A model generated the notes under the pieces. It did not search any database and was not told where the DNA came from. It saw nothing but the letters and a program-made list of their open reading frames with translations. Below are positions 17,937-26,399 of a DNA stretch of 64,000 bases, piece by piece (position 1 is the first letter of the stretch; every line of letters begins with the position of its first letter). Source of the DNA: Beggiatoa alba B18LD (GTDB taxonomy: Bacteria; Pseudomonadota; Gammaproteobacteria; Beggiatoales; Beggiatoaceae); contig NZ_JH600070.1 in the NCBI RefSeq assembly GCF_000245015.1, positions 2,307,704 through 2,371,703 on the forward strand, written 5' to 3'. The translations under genes were made by a program, and so were the position numbers.

Positions 17937-18866
17937 ATGTATCAGAAAATAGCTTTTCTCTTATTCTGCTTGCCATGGTTCGCACAGGCAGAAACAACAC
18001 AATATCAGGTAGATAAAAAAGTGGATGGCTTAATCTATCTGAATGCTAAACAAGAAACCCAGATTAAAACTAATGCATTTTCTTTCACCCTGCCACAAGG
18101 TTGGAGCACTGAAGTCGCACGATATAATTTAGCTGAATATATCGATATTTATAACAACACCAATTTAGAAGACCATCCCCGTGTTGTGTTAATAGAAACA
18201 CCAGACCCCAAAAAAACTTTAAAAGAGCGGGAAGAAAGTTGTCGGACAGAATTTACACGTAACAACACCTTAACAGCTGATAAAGTTGAGTATGAAAAAT
18301 TCGCTAATGGGCAAGAATGGCTAGTTTGTGAATATCATGCATTCGATCGCCGCATCGTCTTAGCCGATACCATTATAGATAAAGTGCAATACTCGATTGC
18401 TTTAAATATTGCTTTGACAGAATGGGAAGGTTTAAAAACACAAGTGTTAAACCTCATGCATACAACCACTGTACACAACACCCCAACTGAAGAAAAAACG
18501 CTAACCACATTAGCGGGTAAACCCATTATTGGTGCTTGGCAGATTCAACACAATACTAATCCTGTCTGCTCTGAAACAGTCGTTTTCTCTGCGGATAGAA
18601 CCTTTACCTCAACATCCACCTCAGGGCAAATCATGAGCGGAAAATACCGTTACATAGAGTCTGTTGGTGGCAAAAATCGGATTAAAATTGTCGGTTTTAT
18701 TTCTGGGGATAATGGCTTGCCTGATTGTTTCGGAACGATAAACCAAGTCAAAGGAAAAGACTTAGCCATATCGTTAGCATTGAATCCCGATTATAAATCC
18801 TTTGTATTGACCGATGGGATTGAAGGCAACGCAAAAGACCTGAAATATACCCAACTGGGTCAATAA
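17937..18866 (+). CDS. Hypothetical secreted protein with lipocalin-like C-terminal region
   Basis: I do not recognise this 309-residue protein. It begins with a signal peptide (cleavage near FAQA, residue 18). The N-terminal domain is a mixed region of about 170 residues; the C-terminal domain starts at GKPIIGAWQIQ and contains a run of strand-like segments with a Cys pair (VCSETVVF and LPDCFGT), suggesting a lipocalin-like or META-like barrel. ATG 17937 is preferred because it gives the signal peptide and has AAGG seven bases upstream. A hairpin follows. Confidence 0.75.
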   Translation: MYQKIAFLLFCLPWFAQAETTQYQVDKKVDGLIYLNAKQETQIKTNAFSFTLPQGWSTEVARYNLAEYIDIYNNTNLEDHPRVVLIETPDPKKTLKEREESCRTEFTRNNTLTADKVEYEKFANGQEWLVCEYHAFDRRIVLADTIIDKVQYSIALNIALTEWEGLKTQVLNLMHTTTVHNTPTEEKTLTTLAGKPIIGAWQIQHNTNPVCSETVVFSADRTFTSTSTSGQIMSGKYRYIESVGGKNRIKIVGFISGDNGLPDCFGTINQVKGKDLAISLALNPDYKSFVLTDGIEGNAKDLKYTQLGQ

Positions 18867-18886
18867 CAGAAATTCGTTGTTATTTT

Positions 18887-18916
18887 AACGGTGATATAAC
18901 AAGGTATATCACCGTT
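18887..18916 (+). terminator. Hairpin after the secreted protein gene
   Basis: A perfect 12-bp inverted repeat, AACGGTGATATA (18887-18898) and TATATCACCGTT (18905-18916), with a 6-base loop. The T-tract after it is short, so it may be a weak terminator or a processing site. Confidence 0.5.
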
Positions 18917-18937
18917 ACTATTTAACAAACGAGTGGC

Positions 18938-19846
18938 ATGAACTGCAACAAGTTAGATAACAATATGTTCCCTCTGATACCTGCTCAAACGCCTGTACTT
19001 GTGACGGGTGCAAGCAATCAAATTGGTCATTTTTTACTGCCCCATTTACAACAAGCAGGATGGCAAGTAACGGCTATCAGTCGTCAAGCAACAACACGCC
19101 CAGATTGGCAACAATTAGATTTACAAACGGCGGAATTGTCTATTTATCAACCTACTGTCCTAATTCACATTGCCCCATTAAGTTTATTACCAGTTTTACT
19201 TGAAAAATTACCCAATAACGCGCCTTTGCAACGCTTAATTACCTTTAGCTCTACCAGTCGCTTTACAAAAATCAATTCTAATAATTTCAAAGAACAACAA
19301 ATTGTTACCCAATTAACACAAGCAGAACAGGCAATTATTAATATTTGTCTCGCCCGTCAAATTCCCTACACGATTTTTCGCCCTACCTTAGTGTATGGCT
19401 GTGGTTTAGATAAAAATATTTCTTTTATCGCACGATTTATCCAACGTTTTGGCTTTTTTCCACTCATCGGCTCAGGCGTAGGACTACGACAACCTGTTCA
19501 TGCAGATGACTTAGCCCTTGCCTGCTTACAAGTCTTAAATAATCCAACAACCTTTAATAAAAGTTACAACTTAAGTGGTGGAGAAACCTTAAGTTATCGC
19601 GCTATGGTTGAACATGTTTTCACAACACTTGGGAAAAAACCGCGTATTCTGGTCATTCCCGAACAAATTTTTTACAGACTAGCGAATTTATTACGTATTT
19701 TCCCCATGTTTCGCCATGTATCAGGCGAGATGGTGAGTCGGATGAAAACAGATTTATGTTTTGCTTCTACTGATGCCGTGCAAGATTTTGCCTATACACC
19801 GAGAGCATTTACTCAAAGCACATTAGGCATTCTGTCACAAAAATAA
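18938..19846 (+). CDS. NAD(P)-binding protein, extended SDR / epimerase-like
   Basis: The 302-residue protein has the Rossmann signature VTGASNQIG (residues 22-30) and the downstream family segments FRPTLVYGCGLDKN and QPVHADDLALACLQVL of the NAD-dependent epimerase/dehydratase group. The usual YxxxK catalytic pair after the STS segment is not evident, so it may bind a dinucleotide without classical epimerase chemistry, like NmrA- or UbiA-neighbour-type members. An alternative ATG at 18965 would shorten it by nine residues. Its partner is not clear from context. Confidence 0.78.
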   Translation: MNCNKLDNNMFPLIPAQTPVLVTGASNQIGHFLLPHLQQAGWQVTAISRQATTRPDWQQLDLQTAELSIYQPTVLIHIAPLSLLPVLLEKLPNNAPLQRLITFSSTSRFTKINSNNFKEQQIVTQLTQAEQAIINICLARQIPYTIFRPTLVYGCGLDKNISFIARFIQRFGFFPLIGSGVGLRQPVHADDLALACLQVLNNPTTFNKSYNLSGGETLSYRAMVEHVFTTLGKKPRILVIPEQIFYRLANLLRIFPMFRHVSGEMVSRMKTDLCFASTDAVQDFAYTPRAFTQSTLGILSQK

Positions 19847-19946
19847 AAGGATTTTTCCCCGTTGAAGCCCTATACATTAGACGCTATTTATATAGAAATT
19901 ACGCGATAAAACGAATTATTGTAAACCATTAAGAGTTATACCACTC

Positions 19947-21194
19947 ATGCAAACCCCTCCCCCTATTTCTGAACGCTCGCTCATTGCCATTGTTTTTGCT
20001 ATTCAATTTGTCAACATTGTCGATTTCATGATGGTCATGCCTTTAGGAGCTGATTTTGCTCGTAGCTTAGGCATTGATGCGGCACATATTGGCATTATTG
20101 GTGGTAGTTATACCATTGGTGCGGCAGTTTCTGCGATTATCAGCGCATTCTTTCTTGACCGTTATGACCGCCGTACCGCTGTTTTTTACGCAATGGCTGG
20201 GCTTATTGTTGCAACGGCTGCTTGTACATTAGCAACAAATCTTGTTGAACTGGTAACGATTCGAGTCATTACAGGGATTTTTGCAGGACCTTTAACCTCT
20301 TTAGTCATTGCCATGATTATCGATGTTGTCCCCGCAGAACGACGCGGGCAAGCCATGGGGATGGTCATTAGTGCTTTTTCCATCGCGGCAGTATTGGGCG
20401 TGCCGATAGGTTTGGAATTAGCCCACTTAGGTGGTTGGCAAATTCCCTTTTTTGTCATCTCTATTTTAAGTTTATGCGTGGCGATTGCTACCTTATGGAT
20501 TCTCCCGCCCATGCGTAACCATTTAATTGGGATACAAGCCAATGCTAAAACCAATTTATTCCGTTTTTTTACCCATACCAATGCATTACTTGCTTATTCG
20601 CTAACAGGCTTATCGATGCTCGGTGGTTTTCTCATCATTCCTAATATCTCCGCCTATGTGCAGTTTAATTTGCATTATCCGCGTGAAGAACTAAGTTTGC
20701 TGTATTTAGCAGGCGGAACAGTGAGTTTTATTGCCATGCAATTGGCTGGGCGTTGTGCTGACCGTTTTGGTAGTTTTATCGTTGCGTTTTGGGCGAGTAT
20801 TTTATTAACGCTAGTTATGATAGTAGGATTTACTTTAGAAAATATACTATTACCTGTCATTGTGATTTTTGCTGGCTTTATGCTGGCGATGTCTTTGCGC
20901 AGTGTGGCAATTGCGACTGTCATTGCAAGAGTACCAAATAGTACGGAACGGGCTGGATTTATGGCGGTCAATGCGGCTGTGCAACACTTAGCCAGTGCAA
21001 TGGGGGGAATGCTGTCGGCAATGATGTTGCAATCACAAGCAACAACAGGGGCTTTAATTGGCATGTGGCAAGTGAGCTTGTTATCTATTCTAACAACCTT
21101 GTGCTTACCTGTTTTATTCTGGATTTTAGAAAATCGCTTAGATAATCAATCTGAATCAAGTCCCCGTGACGAGTTGTTATTAAACGAAGGTTAA
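19947..21194 (+). CDS. Major facilitator superfamily transporter
   Basis: A 415-residue inner-membrane protein with about 12 hydrophobic spans. The loop 2-3 motif is FFLDRYDRRTA, close to the MFS consensus GxLaDrxGrr, and NIVDFMMVMPLGADFARSLG lies in the first span region as in the drug/arabinose-efflux (DHA1) branch. The second half repeats a related loop, LAGRCADRFGSF. It is probably a proton-driven exporter, but the substrate is not readable. It is followed by repeat DNA. Confidence 0.88.
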   Translation: MQTPPPISERSLIAIVFAIQFVNIVDFMMVMPLGADFARSLGIDAAHIGIIGGSYTIGAAVSAIISAFFLDRYDRRTAVFYAMAGLIVATAACTLATNLVELVTIRVITGIFAGPLTSLVIAMIIDVVPAERRGQAMGMVISAFSIAAVLGVPIGLELAHLGGWQIPFFVISILSLCVAIATLWILPPMRNHLIGIQANAKTNLFRFFTHTNALLAYSLTGLSMLGGFLIIPNISAYVQFNLHYPREELSLLYLAGGTVSFIAMQLAGRCADRFGSFIVAFWASILLTLVMIVGFTLENILLPVIVIFAGFMLAMSLRSVAIATVIARVPNSTERAGFMAVNAAVQHLASAMGGMLSAMMLQSQATTGALIGMWQVSLLSILTTLCLPVLFWILENRLDNQSESSPRDELLLNEG

Positions 21195-21212
21195 ACCGCC
21201 ATTCTACAAAAC

Positions 21213-21367
21213 AAAAACCTGCTAGGTTTTGAAAACCTAGTAGGTCTGTCGGAACATGCGAAAAGGTTTGAAGGATTGACGGAGGTTACTCTCTTGTTTT
21301 TTTTATCAAGATTTAACAGACAAACTGTTGTCTTTCTAAAAGAAACTCGCCGAACTTAGGTTAATTA
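21213..21367 (+). repeat. Composite intergenic repeat, copy B (partial)
   Basis: The CCTAGCAGG-type hairpin (arms 21217-21230 and 21232-21245) is followed by a diverged middle that has lost most of the palindrome, then AACTCGCCGAACTTAGGTTAATTA near 21343-21366. The order matches copies A and G. Confidence 0.65.
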
Positions 21368-21456
21368 ACCATTTTGAGTGTCTATTCACGGGGCGGTGCA
21401 AGCAGAGAGGGAATGATATAATTAAACTAATAATTTTACAGAAGACTGAAGAAATC

Positions 21457-21996
21457 ATGTTTGAAAAAGAATTTGAAAGTTTGTTGAAATCACTGACTGA
21501 GTTGCGTGAGTCTCAGCGTCAGACTGATGCGCAGATGAAACAAACTGATGAACGCCTTGACCGTTTATGTAAGCAAGTTGGTGGCATCTCTAATAATAAC
21601 GGAGATGTTGCGGAGGAATTTTTCTGGAATGCACTGAAAGATAAAAAAGAACTGAATGGCATCAAACTAGACTATTCAGACAAAAATGTTCATCGTAGAA
21701 AGGGAAATACAGAAGATGAATTTGATATTCTGCTCTGGAACGGAAGTGCGGTGATTATTGTTGAGACAAAATATAAAGTTCACCCTAATCATTTATCGGC
21801 TTTGAAAGAGAAAAAAATCCCCAATTTCCGAAAGTTATTCCCCGACAAGAACGACCATAAAATATATGCAGCAATTGCGGGTTTTAGCATACCAGATGAG
21901 TTAGTGGATGAAGCAAAAGAATCTGGATTTTTTGTATTCAAGCAATCTGGTGATAATTTGCTGATTGAAAATGCGGATAATATTCAGGCTTTTTAG
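21457..21996 (+). CDS. Small PD-(D/E)XK nuclease-like protein, first tandem copy
   Basis: The 179-residue protein has a short coiled coil at the N terminus (about 5-45) and a domain with Asp90 in EDEFDILLWNGS and Glu103-x-Lys105 in IIVETKYKV, the classic D...ExK nuclease core. Glu53/54 in GDVAEEFF may complete the site. It resembles DUF3782-type proteins that are common as multi-copy families in filamentous sulfur bacteria and cyanobacteria; the role is unknown. The next gene is almost identical, with the same 46 bases before the ATG. Confidence 0.75.
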   Translation: MFEKEFESLLKSLTELRESQRQTDAQMKQTDERLDRLCKQVGGISNNNGDVAEEFFWNALKDKKELNGIKLDYSDKNVHRRKGNTEDEFDILLWNGSAVIIVETKYKVHPNHLSALKEKKIPNFRKLFPDKNDHKIYAAIAGFSIPDELVDEAKESGFFVFKQSGDNLLIENADNIQAF

Positions 21997-22076
21997 CTGA
22001 CTATCCCTCACTCGCAAGGCTGAGGGAATGAAATGATATAATTAAACTAATCATTTTACAAAAGACTGAAGAAATC

Positions 22077-22658
22077 ATGTTTGAAAAAGAATTTGAAAGT
22101 TTGTTGAAATCACTGACTGAGTTGCGAGAATCAACTACTGAACTGAGAGAGTCAAATAAAGAGTTGCGTGAGTCTCAGCGTCAGACTGATGCGCAGATGA
22201 AACAAACAGATGAACGTCTTGACCGTTTATGTAAACAAGTTGGTGGCATCTCTAATAATAACGGAGATGTTGCGGAGGAATTTTTCTGGAATGCGTTGAA
22301 AGATAAAAAAGAACTGAATGGCATCAAACTAGACTATTCAGACAAAAATGTTCATCGTAGAAAGGGAAATACAGAAGATGAATTTGATATTCTGCTCTGG
22401 AACGGAAGTGCGGTGATTATTGTTGAGACAAAATACAAAGTTCACCCAAATCATTTATCGGCTTTGAAAGAGAAAAAAATCCCCAATTTCCGAAAGTTAT
22501 TCCCAGACAAGAACGACCATAAAATATATGCCGCGATTGCAGGTTTTAGCATACCTGATGAGTTAGTGGATGAAGCAAAAGAATCTGGATTTTTTGTATT
22601 CAAGCAATCTGGTGATAATTTGCTGATTGAAAATGCGGATAATATTCAGGCTTTTTAG
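22077..22658 (+). CDS. Small PD-(D/E)XK nuclease-like protein, second tandem copy
   Basis: A near-identical duplicate of the preceding gene; the ATGs are 620 bases apart. It differs by an in-frame 42-base insertion that adds 14 residues after residue 19, extending the coiled coil by two seven-residue units of the pattern (T/K)ELRESx. The nuclease core (D...ETK) is unchanged. Synonymous differences are few, so the duplication looks recent. Both copies keep the same upstream sequence TGATATAATTAAACTAA, which may carry the promoter. Confidence 0.75.
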   Translation: MFEKEFESLLKSLTELRESTTELRESNKELRESQRQTDAQMKQTDERLDRLCKQVGGISNNNGDVAEEFFWNALKDKKELNGIKLDYSDKNVHRRKGNTEDEFDILLWNGSAVIIVETKYKVHPNHLSALKEKKIPNFRKLFPDKNDHKIYAAIAGFSIPDELVDEAKESGFFVFKQSGDNLLIENADNIQAF

Positions 22659-22679
22659 TAGCACATCCAAGCTACTCAA

Positions 22680-22735
22680 TATAGCTAACGGGCTATAAAA
22701 CGATGCGAATGACTGTTCGTCCTAAATTCAACCAG
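22680..22735 (-). repeat. Short terminal-inverted-repeat element, partial copy 3 (reverse)
   Basis: The sequence starts TATAGCTAACGGGCTATA and shares TATAAAACGATGCGAA and TCCTAAATT with the reverse strand of copy 2. The far end is lost, so it is a truncated or decayed copy in the opposite orientation. Confidence 0.65.
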
Positions 22736-22836
22736 AATTCTGCAATATTTTTAGATTAAACAGTAGGTTCAGGTGTCAAATCGCTGAAGTGATTGCACTC
22801 TGCCTTAATCTATATTGCTTGGAATCTTAAGGCTTT

Positions 22837-22990
22837 TGTCTGAATCAGAATTCACAGAATTTTCAGAATTAAAAAGCGTGATTCACCTTAATTTTTTGGT
22901 TTAAGGGTTTAAATTCTGTTAATTCTGAAAATCCTGATACAGACAAATGCTTGTCTTTTAAAAAAAATCTCGCCGAACTCAGGTTATTAA
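22837..22990 (+). repeat. Composite intergenic repeat, copy C
   Basis: The long palindrome (22837-22945) opens TGTCTGAATCAGAATT and closes ATCCTGATACAGACA, and is followed by AATCTCGCCGAACTCAGGTTATTA. The CCTAGCAGG hairpin module is absent here. Together with the element at 22680 it fills the 349-base gap between the nuclease pair and the isochorismatase gene. Confidence 0.85.
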
Positions 22991-23007
22991 GATAATACTT
23001 ATCCCGT

Positions 23008-23613
23008 TTAGGGAGCAATCGCAAATTGCGCTGCCCATTCGTCAACACGCAACACACGGCTAAAACGACTTGCTTGTACAATTAAAATAGCTTTATGTAA
23101 TTCTTCTGCGCTGATAGTGCCCGCTTGGTTGCTAAAGCCTAAAGTTGCTGTTGCATCAGCTAAAAACTCTACATTAAATCCTAAATGAAAGGCGTATCTT
23201 GCTGTGGTATCGCAACACATTTGCGTCATATAACCACTAATAACAACAGTATCAATCTGTTGATTGCGTAAATAATGTTCTAATTCAGTACCTGTAAATG
23301 AACTAGGCAGTTTTTTCTCAATATAAAAATCAGCGGGTAGATGTGCAATGCTTTCATGTAACGCCCAGCCATGTGTACCCTTTTGAAAAACAGGGGCAAC
23401 TTGGTCTATGGTGTGTTGAATCACGATGACAGGGATTTTTGCCTGTCTCGCAATGTCAATGGCTTGTAATACGCGCTCTTGTGCTTGTGGGGGATAAGTG
23501 ACGGGCATTTGTCCCGTAAAATACTCATTTTGCACATCAATGACTAATAAAGCACGTTTATGGCTGGTTTGCTCACGTGTGACATATTGCCCAATCACTT
23601 GTTGTGTGCTCAT
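23008..23613 (-). CDS. Isochorismatase-like cysteine hydrolase
   Basis: A 201-residue hydrolase of the isochorismatase/nicotinamidase superfamily. The Asp-Lys-Cys triad is visible: Asp in LLVIDVQNEYF, Lys in YIEKKLPSSF and Cys in ISGYMTQMCCDTTARYAF. The cis-peptide segment VISGYMTQ is typical. It is the last gene of a minus-strand operon, overlapping the tautomerase-GNAT fusion by one base, under a TetR-type regulator. Members hydrolyse amides or vinyl ethers; the substrate here is not known. Confidence 0.88.
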   Translation of the reverse strand: MSTQQVIGQYVTREQTSHKRALLVIDVQNEYFTGQMPVTYPPQAQERVLQAIDIARQAKIPVIVIQHTIDQVAPVFQKGTHGWALHESIAHLPADFYIEKKLPSSFTGTELEHYLRNQQIDTVVISGYMTQMCCDTTARYAFHLGFNVEFLADATATLGFSNQAGTISAEELHKAILIVQASRFSRVLRVDEWAAQFAIAP

Positions 23614-24470
23614 TACACTTGCTCCAGTATGAGATATTTTTTATGAAATCCATATTTTGCATAAAATGCTAAAACGCTTTCATTGCCTGCATAAACAGTA
23701 ACGCGCTTTGTCTCTACCTTCAGATTATTCATCCAATCACTGGCTTGTTTTAAAAATGTTTCGCCCACTTTCAGATGTCGATAGGTTTGTTCAATAAAAA
23801 TAGAGTCGATTTCGCCGATGCCTGCAGTCACAGTGCTGACGCAGTAACCAATATATTGATTAGCATATTTTGCTAGTTGTACTAATAATTGCCCCTGTTT
23901 CGCTTTGTTTAATAAGGCTTGTTGACGGGTAGGAAAAGTCAGCGTTGCGTAATAAGGCGCGAATGTTTCTGATTCGGCTAGGTGCAACTGATTAAGTTGT
24001 TGCCACAGAGGCTCTATCAGTGGTAAGCCTTCTATTCCCGTTTTTTCATAGTGAACAGGTTCAGGCAGTGGCTGTATTTTGGCTTTGAGCTTGGTTTGTT
24101 TCCGCTGGGCTTGGGTTAAGCCATCATAACCCCATGCTGTCGCGTCGATTTCGTGAATGATGATATAGGTTGCTTGGGGCAATTGTCCATTGAGTACTGT
24201 CTGCAACAGTTCGGCGGCAGCTTGTATCATCTGGGCTTTTTCCGCGTCTGTATTCGTTCCTTTGGTGATGTTGATTTGTAAATGTGCGCCAACATGCTGT
24301 AATTCGCCATGAATAAACCAGTGACTATTCGGCAATGGCTCTATGCTCAACGCGGTGAGTTGGGGGTCTTTATGTAAAATGTCCGCCATGAGTTGCGTGA
24401 GTGTGCGGGCGAGATGGGTGAGTTGTTCGGGTGTTAAGGAACTGGCGAGTTTTAATTGTAAGTAGGGCAT
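23613..24470 (-). CDS. Tautomerase-GNAT acetyltransferase fusion
   Basis: A 285-residue two-domain protein. The N-terminal domain (about 1-125) is a 4-oxalocrotonate tautomerase relative with Pro directly after the initiator Met (MPYLQLKLASSL), the catalytic base of that family. The C-terminal domain (about 145-285) is a GNAT acetyltransferase with an acetyl-CoA region IEQTYRHLKVGETFLKQA and the terminal AFYAKYGFHKKYLILE. ATG 24470 is chosen because AGGAG lies before it and it exposes the proline; the nine-codon extension would bury it. It is translated just after a TetR operator-like palindrome. The coupling of both domains is uncommon. Confidence 0.82.
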   Translation of the reverse strand: MPYLQLKLASSLTPEQLTHLARTLTQLMADILHKDPQLTALSIEPLPNSHWFIHGELQHVGAHLQINITKGTNTDAEKAQMIQAAAELLQTVLNGQLPQATYIIIHEIDATAWGYDGLTQAQRKQTKLKAKIQPLPEPVHYEKTGIEGLPLIEPLWQQLNQLHLAESETFAPYYATLTFPTRQQALLNKAKQGQLLVQLAKYANQYIGYCVSTVTAGIGEIDSIFIEQTYRHLKVGETFLKQASDWMNNLKVETKRVTVYAGNESVLAFYAKYGFHKKYLILEQV

Positions 24471-24480
24471 GAGAAATCTC

Positions 24481-24498
24481 CTTGACTGATTGGTCAAG
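24481..24498. promoter_or_regulatory. TetR-type operator palindrome 1
   Basis: CTTGAC-TGATTG-GTCAAG, perfect 6-bp arms. It lies 11 bases upstream of the ATG of the tautomerase-GNAT gene and overlaps its ribosome-site region, so binding would block expression of the two downstream genes. Confidence 0.65.
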
Positions 24499-24515
24499 AA
24501 GATTGTAATGATTAT

Positions 24516-24531
24516 TTGACCAGTTAGTCAA
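24516..24531. promoter_or_regulatory. TetR-type operator palindrome 2
   Basis: TTGAC-CAGTTA-GTCAA, perfect 5-bp arms with a 6-base spacer, same arms as palindrome 1. It covers the stop codon of the TetR gene. Centre-to-centre distance to palindrome 1 is about 34 bases, near three helical turns. Confidence 0.6.
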
Positions 24532-25102
24532 GTTTTAAAAGTAGCTTTTTTAATGTTTCGATACATTCAACGAATAATTTATCGTCATCGCTGAGTCTAG
24601 CGCGTTGAATAGAGCCGCTTAGGACAATCACGATAAATGTCGCTAGGCGTTTAGCGTCATTTTCATGCGTTGGTAATTCGCCAAGTGTTATTGCTTTACG
24701 CAAGACTTCTTCCACATTGGCTTCATGTCCTATGTAAACCTGTGTCAATGCAGTACGAAAATCTTCATCTAAGCCTGCCAGTTCTTGCACTAATTTACCC
24801 AATGGGCAGCCACGTTTTAAATCAAAATTGCTGGGCGTAGAGAGGAAATCAAAGAGGGTTTTTAAGGGCTGTTCTGCATGAGCAATATGGGCATAACGTT
24901 CGGCAAAGCGTCGCGCAATGCGTTCACGAATCACTGCCAGCGCAAGGTCTTTTTTAGAGGCGAAAAAGTGATAGAGCGAACCTTTTTGTACCCCTGCATT
25001 TTCTAACAACGTGTTTAATCCTGTCGCGTTATAACCATTGGTATAAAAGGTTTCAAAAGCAACATCGAGCAGTTTTTCACGGGTATGACAATTATTTTTC
25101 AT
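24524..25102 (-). CDS. TetR/AcrR family transcriptional regulator
   Basis: A 192-residue repressor. The N-terminal helix-turn-helix reads FYTNGYNATGLNTLLENAG followed by VQKGSLYHFFASKKDLA, the TetR signature. The C-terminal ligand domain is helical and contains a Cys in KRGCPLGKLVQELAG. It overlaps the sensor-kinase gene by four bases and precedes the tautomerase-GNAT and hydrolase genes. Two matching palindromes lie at its 3' end, so it probably controls the two downstream genes rather than its own start; the ligand is unknown. Confidence 0.9.
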   Translation of the reverse strand: MKNNCHTREKLLDVAFETFYTNGYNATGLNTLLENAGVQKGSLYHFFASKKDLALAVIRERIARRFAERYAHIAHAEQPLKTLFDFLSTPSNFDLKRGCPLGKLVQELAGLDEDFRTALTQVYIGHEANVEEVLRKAITLGELPTHENDAKRLATFIVIVLSGSIQRARLSDDDKLFVECIETLKKLLLKLD

Positions 25103-26106
25103 TGATAGCTAAAAGATTTATTTAAATGGGTCATGTCTATGGGAAAGGTAAGACGGATACAACATCCGCCAAGTAAATCAGAATCGGTGATTTTAACGCT
25201 TCCATTATGTTTATCCATGCAAACTTTGACAGAAAGTAGTCCAAGCCCTGAGCCTTCCGTTTTTGTCGTGAAAAAGGGTTCAAATACTTTTTGTCGTAAA
25301 TCTTGGGGAATGCCTCTGCCATTGTCATGAATTTCTAAAATCACAGCATCAGGCTGTAACGTCGTTTTGAGTACGATAATTCCATTCGCATGTTGAATTG
25401 CCTCTGCTGCATTAATAATCATATTAATCAACATTTGTTTAAATAAATGCGTTTCAATCATGATATTTGGTAATTGTGCGGATTCTAAACGAATAGCACA
25501 TTTTTTCACGTGCTGATGATGTTGAGCAAGTTCTATAATCTCTTGAATAAACGCATTTAAATTTAAAAAACTAAAGGATTTTTCTAAAGCCTCTTGCTCA
25601 ACATGTACCAATGTTCGCGACAGTTCTGTCAGTTCTGCTAGTCCTGTTTCAACAGTACGTAATAATTGGCGTTGTTTTTCTGAGAGTTCGTTTGTTTCTT
25701 GAAAAACTTCAATTGCGCCAGAGATGGAGAATAAGCAGTTATTCATATCATGGGCAACCGAGGCAGCAAAAATGCCAGCTGTTGCTTTACGTTCTGATTG
25801 AATTAATAGGCTTTGCTGGATAAAAATTTGGTTTTGATACTCATCTATCCTTTTTAGCATCATAATGAGGATAAGAAAAATTAATAAGGTGGTCAATATC
25901 ACGAATATTGTCCCTTTCCACTGTTCTATCAACGTCAGTTGCTGAATAGAAAAAGCAAAACTAGCTGCAATTTCACTCGATAACCAGATATAGAGTAAAC
26001 AGTAAAGTAGATAAAGACTTGCAAAAGAGATTGCATATAAATAGGGATTAAAACGCAAAGGCAATTTAACAAGTTTTGGGGATTTTGATATAAGCGGCGT
26101 TATCAT
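25099..26106 (-). CDS. Membrane sensor histidine kinase
   Basis: A 335-residue kinase with two membrane spans (about 25-45 and 66-85) and almost no periplasmic sensor. The phosphoacceptor is His119 in FAASVAHDMNNCLFSI. The ATPase domain has the N box in NMIINAAEAIQHA, G1 DNGRGIPQ and G2 GSGLGLLSV. No response regulator with a receiver is adjacent; instead it overlaps a TetR gene by four bases, which is an odd pairing. It may signal to a distant regulator. It starts the four-gene minus-strand operon. Confidence 0.88.
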   Translation of the reverse strand: MITPLISKSPKLVKLPLRFNPYLYAISFASLYLLYCLLYIWLSSEIAASFAFSIQQLTLIEQWKGTIFVILTTLLIFLILIMMLKRIDEYQNQIFIQQSLLIQSERKATAGIFAASVAHDMNNCLFSISGAIEVFQETNELSEKQRQLLRTVETGLAELTELSRTLVHVEQEALEKSFSFLNLNAFIQEIIELAQHHQHVKKCAIRLESAQLPNIMIETHLFKQMLINMIINAAEAIQHANGIIVLKTTLQPDAVILEIHDNGRGIPQDLRQKVFEPFFTTKTEGSGLGLLSVKVCMDKHNGSVKITDSDLLGGCCIRLTFPIDMTHLNKSFSYQ

Positions 26107-26399
26107 TTTCTATCCTTATCGTAAAAAAACATTATTTTCTTTTATCCGATTCTATAACCTTATGTTACCGTCATCGTTTTGTAAAACTGAACACGCATAA
26201 TCCTTATGACTTCAACAGGATTTGAGGTAATTGAAACACGTTGGTTCTCAGGTTATCGGATGCTATTTAACACTAAAAGGAATACAAATTGCGGTGTAAG
26301 CCATGAGTTGTAATTTCCTTGATTATAATGAAGTGTTTTGTCGTTGTGCTATGTTTGATAACGCAGATTTAGCATAACGAAGCAAACGAGGTTTTAACA

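Noticed and set aside
18938..18965. Shared MNCNK start of two neighbouring frames (17876 minus and 18938 plus) as a conserved motif
   Set aside because: The first belongs to a frame extension with no ribosome site; the real start of that gene is at 17795, so the match is chance.
20186..21064. Two minus-strand frames of about 130 residues opposite the MFS gene
   Set aside because: They lie inside a well-supported transporter gene and give Ala/Thr/Ile-rich sequences with no family likeness, as expected of shadow frames.
26107..26399. Promoter or operator in the gap between the sensor kinase and the 5'-nucleotidase gene
   Set aside because: AT-rich with no TTGAC/GTCAA palindrome and no clear promoter pair; nothing I could support.
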